Shown: positions 43,349 to 52,243 of the stretch, piece by piece
How the letters are laid out: each line of letters opens with the position of its first letter
Numbering within the stretch: the stretch's first letter is position 1
From: Pelagihabitans sp963710535
GTDB lineage: Bacteria > Bacteroidota > Bacteroidia > Flavobacteriales > Flavobacteriaceae
NCBI GenBank assembly: GCA_963710535.1
Contig: CAVQAW010000003.1
Coordinates: 310,001 to 374,000, forward strand
Length of the DNA stretch: 64,000 nucleotides
Direction: 5' to 3'
The notes under the pieces: generated by a model
What the model was told of the DNA's origin: nothing
The model's input: only the letters and a program-made list of their open reading frames with translations
Databases searched by the model: none
Made by a program: the position numbers and the translations under genes

Positions 43349-46300
43349 ATGAACTTCAAATTCCTTACAATCGCATTATTTTTTTGCGCCACGACCTTTT
43401 ATGGTCAGGATTATTTTCCAAAAAACGACGGTGTTAAATCGGAAAACAACAACTATACGGCCCTGACCAACGCCAAGATTTATGTGACCCCTTCCCAAAT
43501 CATCGAAAAGGGAACCTTGTTGATCCAAGACGGTAAGGTGGTACAGGTGGGTACCAATGTGGCTTTGCCCAAGAATGTTGTGGTGATCGATCTCACCGGA
43601 AAATCGATTTACCCTTCTTTTATCGATGTTTTCTCCGATTTCGGGGTGACACAGGCCAAAAGGCCGGAACGTTCCGGCAGAAGCGCCGAATATGACCCCT
43701 CCAGGGAAGGTTTTTATTGGAACGACCATGTGATGCCCGAAAACGATGCCATTTCCAAGTTCAGCTACGATGAGAAAAAAGCGAAAGAGCTGAGAGACAT
43801 TGGTTTTGGTGTGGTGAATTCCCATATACAGGACGGTATTGTTCGCGGGACCGGGGTATTGGTCGCCCTCAATGGGGAAGGGAACGATGCCGACAGGATT
43901 TTGGAAGATCGTTCGGCCGAATATCTTTCTTTTGAAAGAAGCGTTGAAAAAACGCAATCCTATCCCAGTTCGCTCATGGGGAGCATGGCCTTGCTGCGAC
44001 AAATGTATTACGACGCCGATTGGTACGCCAAAGGCAACGTCACTACCAAAGATCGTTCTTTGGAGGCATTGAATGCGAACAGGGGTCTGGTGCAGATTTT
44101 TGCGGCGGGCGACAAGGGCAATGTACAGCGTGCCGATGGGATTGGAGATCAGTTCAATATACAGTATGTCATTTTGGGAGGCGGTGATGAATTCGAATCG
44201 GTAGCCGATATCAAAGCCACGAATGCCAAGCTCATACTGCCCTTAAATTTTCCCGATCCCTATGATGTGTCGAATCCTTATCAGGCCGACTATGTGACCA
44301 ACGCGGAAATGCGGTACTGGAACCAAGCGCCCGGCAATCCAAAAGCTATGGCCGACAACGGCGTTTCCTTTTCCTTTACCCTTCACGACCTGAAATCGAC
44401 AGGCGATTTTAAAGCCAAACTGATGAAGGCCATCGAATATGGCCTTCCCAAAACCAAGGCCTTGGAGGCCTTAACCACCGTTCCGGCCCAAATCTTGGGC
44501 AAATCCGCAACTATAGGAACGCTCGAAAGCGGACACTATGCCAACTTCCTGATCACTTCGGGCGATATCTTTGACGAAAACACCACCCTGTTCGAAAATT
44601 GGGTGCAGGGCAATAAAAACAGCATCAACGACCTGACCTTAAAGGATATCCGCGGCGATTATGATCTTGCTATCGGGGGAAGCACCTATTCGCTTTCCGT
44701 CACGGGCGAAGCGGCCAAACCCAAAGTGGAAATCAAACTGGATACGTTGAAACTCCCGTCGAAGTTCAGCTATAAAGACGATTGGTTAGAATTGTCGTTC
44801 ACCACCGATAAAGGGGAAAAGTCCTATCGCATGACCGGTCTGGTCGGTTCCAAGTCGGAAAACCTGAATGGCAAGCTGGTGTTGCCGGAAGGCGGCGAAA
44901 CGACTTTTAGCGCCATCAAAAAAGCAGCTTTTACCGAAAAGGACAGCGACAAAAAAGAGGAAGAGAAGCCAAACGTACTGCCGGTCACCTTCCCCAATGT
45001 CGGCTATGGCTATTCAGCAGTGCCCAAAGCGGAAAATATCCTGTTCAAAAATGCAACCGTATGGACCAGTGAAGATGCGGGGGTCTTGGAAAGCACGGAT
45101 GTGTTGATCAGAAACGGCAAGATTGCCCAAATCGGCAAGGGATTGAACGCAGGCGATGCAAAAATCATCGATGCCACCGGAAAACATCTGACGGCAGGTA
45201 TTATCGACGAGCATACCCATATCGCCGCCCTGGCTGTCAATGAAAGTGGACAAAATTCATCGGCGGAGGTGAAAATGGAAGATGTTGTCGATCCAAAGGA
45301 TATGGATATCTATCGTGACCTGGCCGGGGGCGTCACTTCCGTGCAGTTGTTGCACGGATCGGCCAATCCCATCGGAGGCCGTTCGGCCATACTGAAATTG
45401 AAATGGGGCGGCAGCGCCAAGGATATGATCTACTCCAATTCCCCCAAGTTCATAAAATTCGCTTTGGGCGAAAATGTGAAACAGAGCAACTGGGGCAGTA
45501 CCAGCCGGTTTCCACAATCGAGAATGGGCGTGGAACAGGTGTTCATCAATTATTTCCAGCGTGCCAAGGAGTATGATGCCAAAAAGACAAGCGGACAACC
45601 TTACCGATACGATGAGGAAATGGAAACCTTGGCCGAAATCTTGAGGGGCGAACGCTATATCAGCTGCCATTCCTATGTACAGAGCGAAATCAATATGTTG
45701 ATGAAAGTCGCCGACAAAATGGGATTCAAGGTGAATACCTTTACCCACATTTTGGAAGGTTACAAAGTGGCAGACAAAATGGCTGAACATGGGGTCGGCG
45801 GTTCCACATTCAGCGATTGGTGGGCCTACAAATTCGAAGTCAATGACGCCATCCCCTACAATGCGGCCATCATGCAAAGCCAAGGGGTTACCGTTGCCAT
45901 CAACAGCGACGATGCGGAAATGTCGCGAAGACTGAACCAGGAAGCGGCCAAAACGGTCAAATACGGGGGGATGTCGGAACTGGAGGCCTGGAAGATGGTG
46001 ACCATCAATCCTGCTAAATTGTTGCACATCGACAATCGTGTGGGCAGTATCAAGGAAGGCAAGGATGCAGATCTGGTACTTTGGAACGAACATCCGCTTT
46101 CGGTTTATGCCAAACCGATCAAAACCCTTATCGAAGGCGCCACTTATTTTGATTTGGAAAAAGACCTGCAGCAGCGGAAGGCGGTCGAAAAAGAACGCGG
46201 CACTTTGATCCAAATGATGCTTAAAGAAAAGGATGGGGGCAGCGCCATGCAGGCTCCCAATGGAAAGAAAAAAGAGCGCTTCCATTGCGATAGCCTGTAA
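43349..46300 (+). CDS. two-domain secreted amidohydrolase, first domain degenerate
   Basis: 983 residues with a Sec signal (MNFKFLTIALFFCATTFYGQ). ATG at 43349 is preferred over TTG at 43307 since it starts the signal peptide. Two amidohydrolase domains follow. In the first (about 25-480) the metal motif PGFIDxHxH reads PSFIDVFSDFG, so it is probably inactive. The second (about 555-960) keeps AGIIDEHTHIAAL near residue 620 and the later metal Asp in INSDDAEMS. Probably periplasmic; substrate unknown. The next gene encodes another degenerate amidohydrolase. Confidence 0.88.
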   Translation: MNFKFLTIALFFCATTFYGQDYFPKNDGVKSENNNYTALTNAKIYVTPSQIIEKGTLLIQDGKVVQVGTNVALPKNVVVIDLTGKSIYPSFIDVFSDFGVTQAKRPERSGRSAEYDPSREGFYWNDHVMPENDAISKFSYDEKKAKELRDIGFGVVNSHIQDGIVRGTGVLVALNGEGNDADRILEDRSAEYLSFERSVEKTQSYPSSLMGSMALLRQMYYDADWYAKGNVTTKDRSLEALNANRGLVQIFAAGDKGNVQRADGIGDQFNIQYVILGGGDEFESVADIKATNAKLILPLNFPDPYDVSNPYQADYVTNAEMRYWNQAPGNPKAMADNGVSFSFTLHDLKSTGDFKAKLMKAIEYGLPKTKALEALTTVPAQILGKSATIGTLESGHYANFLITSGDIFDENTTLFENWVQGNKNSINDLTLKDIRGDYDLAIGGSTYSLSVTGEAAKPKVEIKLDTLKLPSKFSYKDDWLELSFTTDKGEKSYRMTGLVGSKSENLNGKLVLPEGGETTFSAIKKAAFTEKDSDKKEEEKPNVLPVTFPNVGYGYSAVPKAENILFKNATVWTSEDAGVLESTDVLIRNGKIAQIGKGLNAGDAKIIDATGKHLTAGIIDEHTHIAALAVNESGQNSSAEVKMEDVVDPKDMDIYRDLAGGVTSVQLLHGSANPIGGRSAILKLKWGGSAKDMIYSNSPKFIKFALGENVKQSNWGSTSRFPQSRMGVEQVFINYFQRAKEYDAKKTSGQPYRYDEEMETLAEILRGERYISCHSYVQSEINMLMKVADKMGFKVNTFTHILEGYKVADKMAEHGVGGSTFSDWWAYKFEVNDAIPYNAAIMQSQGVTVAINSDDAEMSRRLNQEAAKTVKYGGMSELEAWKMVTINPAKLLHIDNRVGSIKEGKDADLVLWNEHPLSVYAKPIKTLIEGATYFDLEKDLQQRKAVEKERGTLIQMMLKEKDGGSAMQAPNGKKKERFHCDSL

Positions 46301-46409
46301 AACATATAATAGTTCTCAAAAAATTAATGTAATAATCGCTGAGCCGCAACTTCCGGGTCCTTTTCGGAACAAGTCCATTGGAAGCGGCAGAACAGCATAA
46401 AACAAAAAG

Positions 46410-47702
46410 ATGAAAAAAGCATTCAACACCAGCCTGGGATTCATGATCATGATCATGACGATACAGGCATTTGCACAACAGACTCCGGCTCCCAAGCAAT
46501 CGGAAGTGATCAGCATTACCGGGGCAACCGCCCATATCGGGGACGGGACCGTGCTCCAAAATGCGACTTTGATCTTCGAAAACGGTGTTATTAAGGCCTT
46601 GGGCACCGGGTTGCCCGCCGAGGGCCGATCCATCGATGCGAAGGGAAAACACATGTATCCCGGGATCATCGCCACAAGCACCCCGTTGGGATTGGTGGAA
46701 GTGGATGCGGTGCGTGCCAGCGACGATCAAAGGGAATTAGGGCAACTGTTGCCCCATGTTCGCAGCCAGATCGCCTATAATGCCGAGAGCAAGGTGGTGG
46801 AAAGTATGCGGCCCAATGGGGTTTTGTTGGGACAGATCACCCCCAATGGCAACCGAATTTCGGGCACCTCCAGCATCATGCAATTCGATGGCTGGAACTG
46901 GGAAGATGCCACCGTTAAGGCCGATGACGGCATTCATCTGCATTGGCCCAACAGCTATCGCAGGGGCCGATGGTGGATGGGCGAGGACAGGGGGTACCAG
47001 CCCAATAAGGACTATACCAAAGAAGTTGCCGAAATAACCACTTTTATGAAAAATGCCGCAGCTTATGGCAAGGCAACCGCCAAGGAAATCAACCAGCCCT
47101 TTGCCGCGATGCAGGGCTTGTTCACTGGTTCCCAGAAGCTCTATCTCTATGCGGATAGTGAAAAAGAAATCATCGATGCGGTGACCACTGCGAGTGCGGG
47201 CGGGGCGAAGCACCTCGTGCTGGTCGGGGGATATCATGCCTATAAAATCACCGACTTCCTAAAAGAAAACAATGTGGCCGTTTTGGTGCGTGCCCCGCAC
47301 AACCTTCCCGAATATGCGGATGATGATTACGACCTTCCCTATAAATTACCTGTGTTGCTTACCCAGGCAGGACTAACCGTAGCCATACAAAATGCCGACG
47401 AAGCGGTATTCCAAACCAGGAACCTGCCATTTTATGCAGGCCATATCGCAGGGCAGGGATTGGACAAAGAAAAGGCACTACAATTGATTACCCAGAACCC
47501 GGCAAAAATTTTGGGCATAGAAGATCAATATGGTAGCCTTGCCGTAGGCAAAAGCGCAACATTGTTCATCTCGGCAGGCGATGCGCTGGATATGCGCGGC
47601 AACCAACTCACCCATGCCTTTATCGATGGTCGGGAACTTTCATTGGAAACCCATCAAACCGAACTATGGAAGCGATATATGGGAAAGTATAACGGGAAAT
47701 AG
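46410..47702 (+). CDS. secreted amidohydrolase-like protein lacking HxH
   Basis: 430 residues with a signal peptide (to about 24) and one amidohydrolase-type domain. The start of the barrel reads MYPGIIATSTPLGLVEV where active members have an HxH pair, and the late metal region reads AIQNADEAVFQ. It resembles the inactive first half of its 983-residue neighbour. A structural or regulatory partner of that protein is the best guess. The 109-bp gap between the genes allows a shared transcript. Confidence 0.83.
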   Translation: MKKAFNTSLGFMIMIMTIQAFAQQTPAPKQSEVISITGATAHIGDGTVLQNATLIFENGVIKALGTGLPAEGRSIDAKGKHMYPGIIATSTPLGLVEVDAVRASDDQRELGQLLPHVRSQIAYNAESKVVESMRPNGVLLGQITPNGNRISGTSSIMQFDGWNWEDATVKADDGIHLHWPNSYRRGRWWMGEDRGYQPNKDYTKEVAEITTFMKNAAAYGKATAKEINQPFAAMQGLFTGSQKLYLYADSEKEIIDAVTTASAGGAKHLVLVGGYHAYKITDFLKENNVAVLVRAPHNLPEYADDDYDLPYKLPVLLTQAGLTVAIQNADEAVFQTRNLPFYAGHIAGQGLDKEKALQLITQNPAKILGIEDQYGSLAVGKSATLFISAGDALDMRGNQLTHAFIDGRELSLETHQTELWKRYMGKYNGK

Positions 47703-47757
47703 TCTGAAATAGGCTGGTAATTTTATCGGCCCTATATTGTTTAAGCGCGGCACCCTG

Positions 47758-48534
47758 TTAAAACAGCTCCAGGCCGTTTTTGAAGAGAACCCGTAACCCG
47801 ACCATAAATACCAACAAGGCGGTGACCCTTTTGATGCCATTGGGTGATAGCCTTTTTAAGCTGATGCGGATGCCCAGTTGCCCCCCCAGAAAAACCGCAC
47901 TAACCAGAGCCAAGGTTTCTATGGGCGGCAGTTCCAAGGTATTCGCCCAAATGAGTCCCCCAAGTCCGGAAATCGAGTTGACCAAGATAAAAAAACTGGC
48001 CAAGGCCGCAATTTTTATCGATTTGTCCCATCGCATATGGTTCAATACCGGGGCCAAAAAAATGCCCCCGCCTATACCTACCAGGCCCGATAGGAGTCCG
48101 ATGCCGGCCCCGATCGCGTAACTGAGGTATTTCGGATACGCCTTCACCCTTTCCATGGTATTGGCCATGGAATAGGTTTGCCAGGCCAAGAACAACGAAG
48201 ATACGATCAAGGAAAGCCCAAGGATAACAAAAAACACATTCTCACTCAGTTTGAAGGATGCCCCAATAAAAGCAAGGGGAATACTGGTCAGCACAAAAGG
48301 CAAAAAATCCTTGATCCTGGCATGCCCGTGTTTAAAATACAGATAGGTGCTTGTTGAAACGACCACCAGGTTACAGACCAGGGCCAGGGAACGAATGGCA
48401 AAAAATCCCATGATGGTGAGCGTCAGCAGGGCCAAATAACTCGACCCGCCGCCAAAACCGACCGAAGAATATAAGGTGGCCACTACAAAAAAACCGATGC
48501 ACAAGAGCAGCAGGCCTTCAATACTTAGCAACAT
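47758..48534 (-). CDS. TauE/SafE-family anion permease
   Basis: 258 residues, eight or so hydrophobic segments, with the two TauE/SafE half-motifs: SSVGFGGGSSYLALLTL near the start and GLLSGLVGIGGGIFLAPVLNHM in the middle. The family exports sulfite, organosulfonates or related anions. It overlaps the end of moeB by 17 bp, at the end of the molybdenum cofactor operon, so an oxyanion or sulfur compound linked to a molybdoenzyme is a plausible substrate. Confidence 0.87.
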   Translation of the reverse strand: MLLSIEGLLLLCIGFFVVATLYSSVGFGGGSSYLALLTLTIMGFFAIRSLALVCNLVVVSTSTYLYFKHGHARIKDFLPFVLTSIPLAFIGASFKLSENVFFVILGLSLIVSSLFLAWQTYSMANTMERVKAYPKYLSYAIGAGIGLLSGLVGIGGGIFLAPVLNHMRWDKSIKIAALASFFILVNSISGLGGLIWANTLELPPIETLALVSAVFLGGQLGIRISLKRLSPNGIKRVTALLVFMVGLRVLFKNGLELF

Positions 48535-49591
48535 ATTGATGTAGTTGGTTGATACCGCCCGTAACGTTTACGAGTTGCGCGTTCGGATAATAAGGTCTCA
48601 ATTCCAGTATGGCTTTTTGGCTCCTGATGCCCGATTGGCACAAGAAATAAATGGGTTTCTTGATATCGATTTCCCCTTTTCTGCGAAGGAGTTCCGATAG
48701 GGGGATATTTATTGAATTTCTGATATTGAAGGTCGTGAACTCGTCGGGGCTGCGCACATCGATCAGCTGCAGTGGTCCTGAAGCCAGCAGCACTTCGAAC
48801 TTTTCCGCATCCACCGAGGGAATGGGCAGGCCGCAATCCATTTCATAGCTATCTTGCAGGGCGTCGATGGCGAAATGACTCGGAATCGATTGGAAGTTTA
48901 TTTTTTGAAAACGGTTCGCCAGTCCGTCGAACAATAATAGGCTACCCGAAAGGACTTCCCCGACCCCGCTGATTACCTTGATTGCCTCCAAGGCCTGTAG
49001 GTTGCCCACAATGCCCGGCAAAATGCCCAGTACGCCATGCTGATCGCAATTGGGTACCTCATCGGCCTTTGGCATCTCCGGATAGAGGCATCGGTACGAT
49101 GGGCCACCCTTATAATTGAATACGCTCAGCTGCCCTTCAAAACCATGCAAGGCGCCATAAACAAAAGGTATCTTTAAAATCACACAGGCATCATTGATCA
49201 AATAGCGGGTCGGGAAGTTGTCGGAGGCGTCGATTACAAGGTCATAGGACCGAATGATATCCAACGCATTGTCCCGATCCAGAAACAACGTATGGCCGAT
49301 TAGCGTCGTATCCCCGTTCTGGGCCCTCAACTTGGAAATGGCCATCTCTACCTTCGACTTTCCAATATCCGATTCATCATACAATACCTGTCGATGAAGG
49401 TTTGAAAGGGACACCACATCCTGGTCGACCAGGCCCAAGGTGCCCACGCCCATGGCGTTGAGATAGGTGAGGACAGGAGTGCCAAGACCCCCGGCACCCA
49501 CAACCAGTACCCTTGCCTCCGACAGCTTTTTTTGGGCTTTGGAACCAAAGTCCTTTAGAAGGATCTGACGGCTATATCGTTCTAGGTTCAT
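48518..49591 (-). CDS. moeB: MoeB/ThiF-type adenylyltransferase with rhodanese domain
   Basis: 357 residues: an E1-like adenylation domain (about 1-245) with ATP motif VVGAGGLGTPVLTYL, DQDVVSLSNLHRQVLY and DASDNFPTRYLIND, then a rhodanese domain (about 265-355) with LIDVRSPDEF and the active-site Cys in YFLCQSGIRSQKA. It would adenylate the GlyGly end of MoaD (encoded in the same operon) and supply sulfur. The start overlaps the mobA stop as ATGA. Service to ThiS as well is possible. Confidence 0.9.
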   Translation of the reverse strand: MNLERYSRQILLKDFGSKAQKKLSEARVLVVGAGGLGTPVLTYLNAMGVGTLGLVDQDVVSLSNLHRQVLYDESDIGKSKVEMAISKLRAQNGDTTLIGHTLFLDRDNALDIIRSYDLVIDASDNFPTRYLINDACVILKIPFVYGALHGFEGQLSVFNYKGGPSYRCLYPEMPKADEVPNCDQHGVLGILPGIVGNLQALEAIKVISGVGEVLSGSLLLFDGLANRFQKINFQSIPSHFAIDALQDSYEMDCGLPIPSVDAEKFEVLLASGPLQLIDVRSPDEFTTFNIRNSINIPLSELLRRKGEIDIKKPIYFLCQSGIRSQKAILELRPYYPNAQLVNVTGGINQLHQYVAKY

Positions 49592-50184
49592 GCGGAAGAT
49601 AATTTTTGGAGTGCTTCCAGATACTCGGTCTTGGAATTGGCATTGAGCAACACTTCCTCTTTTTGGGGAAATACCAATTGCACAGGATGATTGATCAAAA
49701 ATTTACGGGGACAGCTGCCCTGTCCACTTTCCAAATAGGACTCCGACCGTTCGAGGGCCTTGGGTTCCCAAATGGCACATAACGGTTCGGGCAAGGGGTT
49801 ATCCTGCAAGGCATAAGCGGTGGCCATCAATTCTGGTTGTCTTTCCGATATCAATGCCTTCAGGGCCTCCATATCGATCAGGGGCAGGTCGCAGGCCAGC
49901 ACCAGCCAGGCTACCTCTGGAAATTGATGATGGGCGGAAAGGAGTCCGTTATAAGGTCCCTTCACCTCGTCCTCATCGATGATCACGGCCATATCGGAAG
50001 GAATATCCTGCGTTTGGTCGCCCCTGATACTGACAAAAGTGCGTTCACAAATTTGATCGAGCATTTGGTACAGGTATTCCCTTTGGGGCTTCCCATGATA
50101 GTCGATCAATCCTTTGTCGGTGCCCATTCTGCTGCTTCTGCCGCCAGAAAGGACCAAACCGTATAGCTTAGCGTTGGAAGTCAT
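49588..50184 (-). CDS. mobA: molybdenum cofactor guanylyltransferase
   Basis: Attaches GMP to molybdopterin to give the MGD cofactor. ATG at 50184 gives 198 residues and places the nucleotide-binding motif GLVLSGGRSSRMGTDKGLI near residue 10; family motifs VIIDEDEVKGPYNGLLSA and WLVLACDLPLID follow. The start lies inside the 3' end of moaC (17-bp overlap). Its presence implies that an MGD-type enzyme (DMSO-reductase family) is encoded elsewhere. Confidence 0.9.
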   Translation of the reverse strand: MTSNAKLYGLVLSGGRSSRMGTDKGLIDYHGKPQREYLYQMLDQICERTFVSIRGDQTQDIPSDMAVIIDEDEVKGPYNGLLSAHHQFPEVAWLVLACDLPLIDMEALKALISERQPELMATAYALQDNPLPEPLCAIWEPKALERSESYLESGQGSCPRKFLINHPVQLVFPQKEEVLLNANSKTEYLEALQKLSSA

Positions 50185-50641
50185 GCTTTCCTCCCGTTTT
50201 TTGTTGTAGTTGAATGTTGGTGATCTTGATGTCATGGGAAAGTGCCTTGCACATATCATATAGCGTAAGGGCACTGATAGTGGCCCCTGTCAAGGCTTCC
50301 ATCTCCACTCCGGTGCGTTCGTTACACTTTACCGAACAGATGATTTCAAGGGCATTTTCCATGGGTTTGATATCAATATGGATCTTCGATAGCCGCAGGC
50401 TGTGGCATAAGGGAATCAGTTCAGCGGTTTTTTTCGCTCCCTGGATGCCCGCAATGATCGCGGTTTGCAAAATACTCCCTTTTGGACCCAAAAAATCCTT
50501 TTCGGCCAAGGTTTCGAATACCGTCTTGGGAAAGACCACAATCCCTATGGCAGTGGCGCTTCGCTCGCTAACCGATTTGTGCGATACATCGACCATGTTC
50601 AATTGTCCGCCGGTATCGATATGGGAGAGTTGTTTCTTCAC
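50168..50641 (-). CDS. moaC: cyclic pyranopterin monophosphate synthase
   Basis: Second enzyme of molybdopterin synthesis, acting after MoaA. The 157 residues match; motifs are GQLNMVDVSHKSVSERSATA, KGSILQTAIIAGIQGAKKTAELIPLCHSL in pieces and CNERTGVEMEALTGATISALTLYDMCKA in pieces. The start is GTG at 50641, 12 bp after moaE. Confidence 0.94.
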   Translation of the reverse strand: MKKQLSHIDTGGQLNMVDVSHKSVSERSATAIGIVVFPKTVFETLAEKDFLGPKGSILQTAIIAGIQGAKKTAELIPLCHSLRLSKIHIDIKPMENALEIICSVKCNERTGVEMEALTGATISALTLYDMCKALSHDIKITNIQLQQKTGGKHDFQR

Positions 50642-50653
50642 TTTATACTATTT

Positions 50654-51073
50654 TTATGGATGGGCCGAAACCCAAACCGTCTTATTTTTAAAGAATTCCT
50701 TTTTCCATATGGGAACCCGTTCCTTTAGGGTATCGATCAAATACCTGCACGCTTCAAAACAGGCATCCCTATGTGGTGCGGATGCCCCGACCACCACTAC
50801 TGGCTCTTCCACTTTTTTGGCCCCTATCGCATGGCGGATCACCACTTTGTTCAGCTGCCATTTTTCAATGGCCTCCATCGCGATTTTTTCCATCTCCTTG
50901 ATGGCCATGTTCCTATAGGTTTCAAATTCCAATGAAACGACCGTTTCACCATGGGTCAACTCCCTTACCGTGCCCACAAAAACACAGATGCCGCCACTGC
51001 CTGGATCGGAAAGTTCGGCATACACCTTTGATACCTCCAGGGTATCGACTATTTCTATGATTGCTTTATTCAT
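50654..51073 (-). CDS. moaE: molybdopterin synthase catalytic subunit
   Basis: Large subunit of molybdopterin synthase, moving sulfur from MoaD to precursor Z. The 139 residues match the family; motifs are GGICVFVGTVRELTHG, LEFETYRNMAIKEM, RHAIGAKKVEEPVVVVGASAPHR in pieces and PIWKKEFFKN with the catalytic lysines. Its ATG overlaps the moaD TGA as ATGA, so the subunits are made together. Confidence 0.94.
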   Translation of the reverse strand: MNKAIIEIVDTLEVSKVYAELSDPGSGGICVFVGTVRELTHGETVVSLEFETYRNMAIKEMEKIAMEAIEKWQLNKVVIRHAIGAKKVEEPVVVVGASAPHRDACFEACRYLIDTLKERVPIWKKEFFKNKTVWVSAHP

Positions 51074-51315
51074 CAGCCGCCACTTACAGGTGGAATAATG
51101 GCGATTTCGTCGCCTTGATTCAAGGCTTGGTCATCCTCGGCATACTCACTGTTCACGGCCACCGCGATCGAAGACAATCGGCCCAAATCTGGATAGGCGC
51201 TTTTTAAGCTTTGCTTCAGCTGTTCCACCGACGTGGGCCGGGCCTCCCCTGCCTCAAAATGAATTTTGGATTTCCCAACGATATCCTTAGCTATCCCAAA
51301 CAACAAAATTTCCAT
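51073..51315 (-). CDS. moaD: molybdopterin synthase sulfur carrier subunit
   Basis: Ubiquitin-like sulfur carrier of 80 residues ending in the essential Gly-Gly (IIPPVSGG), which is adenylated by MoeB and thiocarboxylated. It is the first gene of the moaD-moaE-moaC-mobA-moeB-tauE-like operon on the minus strand. moaA and moeA are not in this window. Confidence 0.92.
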   Translation of the reverse strand: MEILLFGIAKDIVGKSKIHFEAGEARPTSVEQLKQSLKSAYPDLGRLSSIAVAVNSEYAEDDQALNQGDEIAIIPPVSGG

Positions 51316-51365
51316 AGATTCCCTTTCATCAATTATGATACAAGTTACAAAAATTTCCCGCCCGC

Positions 51366-52169
51366 TTAGGGTTTCTCGACTATTTTGGCATTGATGGGCA
51401 TCCCGTAGAAATCTATGGGCATGGCTTGATCGCTGATGGCAACATTGTTGAAATGGGTGGTGCTTTTTGCCCCTTTGACATTCCTGCCTTCATAATCGTG
51501 CCAGGTGATCGATTTGGGCAGTAGCAGGCCGTTGGTCATCGACCAATCGTTGTAACGTATCCATTTCACATTATCGGATCTTTCGCCGCTCCTATAGGTA
51601 ACCGTATACCCCAACCACGCCATTTGCCGGGTGTCGGTATCATAATGGATAAAATACTCGTCCTTGGGCGAAGTTCCCACCCCCTCGCCATATCCGATCC
51701 GTAAGCCCGGATAGGACTTGCCTTCAAAAACCAAGGGATCGGTAGGGCCATAATAAATGCCATTGTCCCCCAACACAAAGGGCATGGCGAAAAAATAGAA
51801 CATTAAATTATGATAGAACATGGGATCGCCTTTATAGGTGTTCTGAAGATCCAACGCCCAAACCGCCTTGCCATCGAAGCCCATTTCGATGTCGCCCATC
51901 ACGATCTTGTCCTTTCTGGAAGTGAGGTCGATGGTATGGATTTCCCCTGATGCTTCCCGCGCTCCGGCCGGAATTTCAAAATTCAGGGTTTTCATGGCGC
52001 GCCATTGGGCCAAACCCCCATGGGCATCAAAAACCGCGGTGAGTTCATCGGGAAATTCAGGTTTGGTGTTTTCCGCATTATTGGCTGAAATGACGGGCGT
52101 TTCCGATTTGGGAGCTGGTTTACAGGCCATTATCAAGAACAGGAGTACAAGGGGAACCAATCTTTTCAT
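51366..52169 (-). CDS. DUF6503-family lipoprotein
   Basis: 267 residues with a lipoprotein signal (LFLIMAC, Cys16) and a beta-rich domain resembling LolA/LolB-like folds, from ELTAVFDAHGGLAQWRAMKTL to a terminal MPINAKIVEKP. The conserved AHGG-LxxW-xxMKTL start is typical of DUF6503. Function unknown; a lipid-carrier role is a guess from the fold class. It has no operon partner: moaD starts 51 bp downstream and the methyltransferase upstream is divergent. Confidence 0.75.
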   Translation of the reverse strand: MKRLVPLVLLFLIMACKPAPKSETPVISANNAENTKPEFPDELTAVFDAHGGLAQWRAMKTLNFEIPAGAREASGEIHTIDLTSRKDKIVMGDIEMGFDGKAVWALDLQNTYKGDPMFYHNLMFYFFAMPFVLGDNGIYYGPTDPLVFEGKSYPGLRIGYGEGVGTSPKDEYFIHYDTDTRQMAWLGYTVTYRSGERSDNVKWIRYNDWSMTNGLLLPKSITWHDYEGRNVKGAKSTTHFNNVAISDQAMPIDFYGMPINAKIVEKP

Positions 52170-52230
52170 GTGTTTGTTTTAAAGGGTATGCATTCAGTCG
52201 GGGAAACATCAAATTGTTTACCGAATCGAT

Positions 52231-52238
52231 TACTTTTG
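52231..52238 (+). promoter_or_regulatory. -7 element for the SpoU-type methyltransferase
   Basis: TACTTTTG matches TAnnTTTG and ends five bases before the ATG at 52244. A TTG lies 14 bases upstream, the same short spacing seen before udk. Confidence 0.5.
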
Positions 52239-52243
52239 TTGCC

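Noticed and set aside
45257..46285. Long open frame antisense to the amidohydrolase gene
   Set aside because: It runs opposite a well-supported catalytic domain with intact motifs; its product has no recognisable domain and is rich in residues expected from reversed codons.
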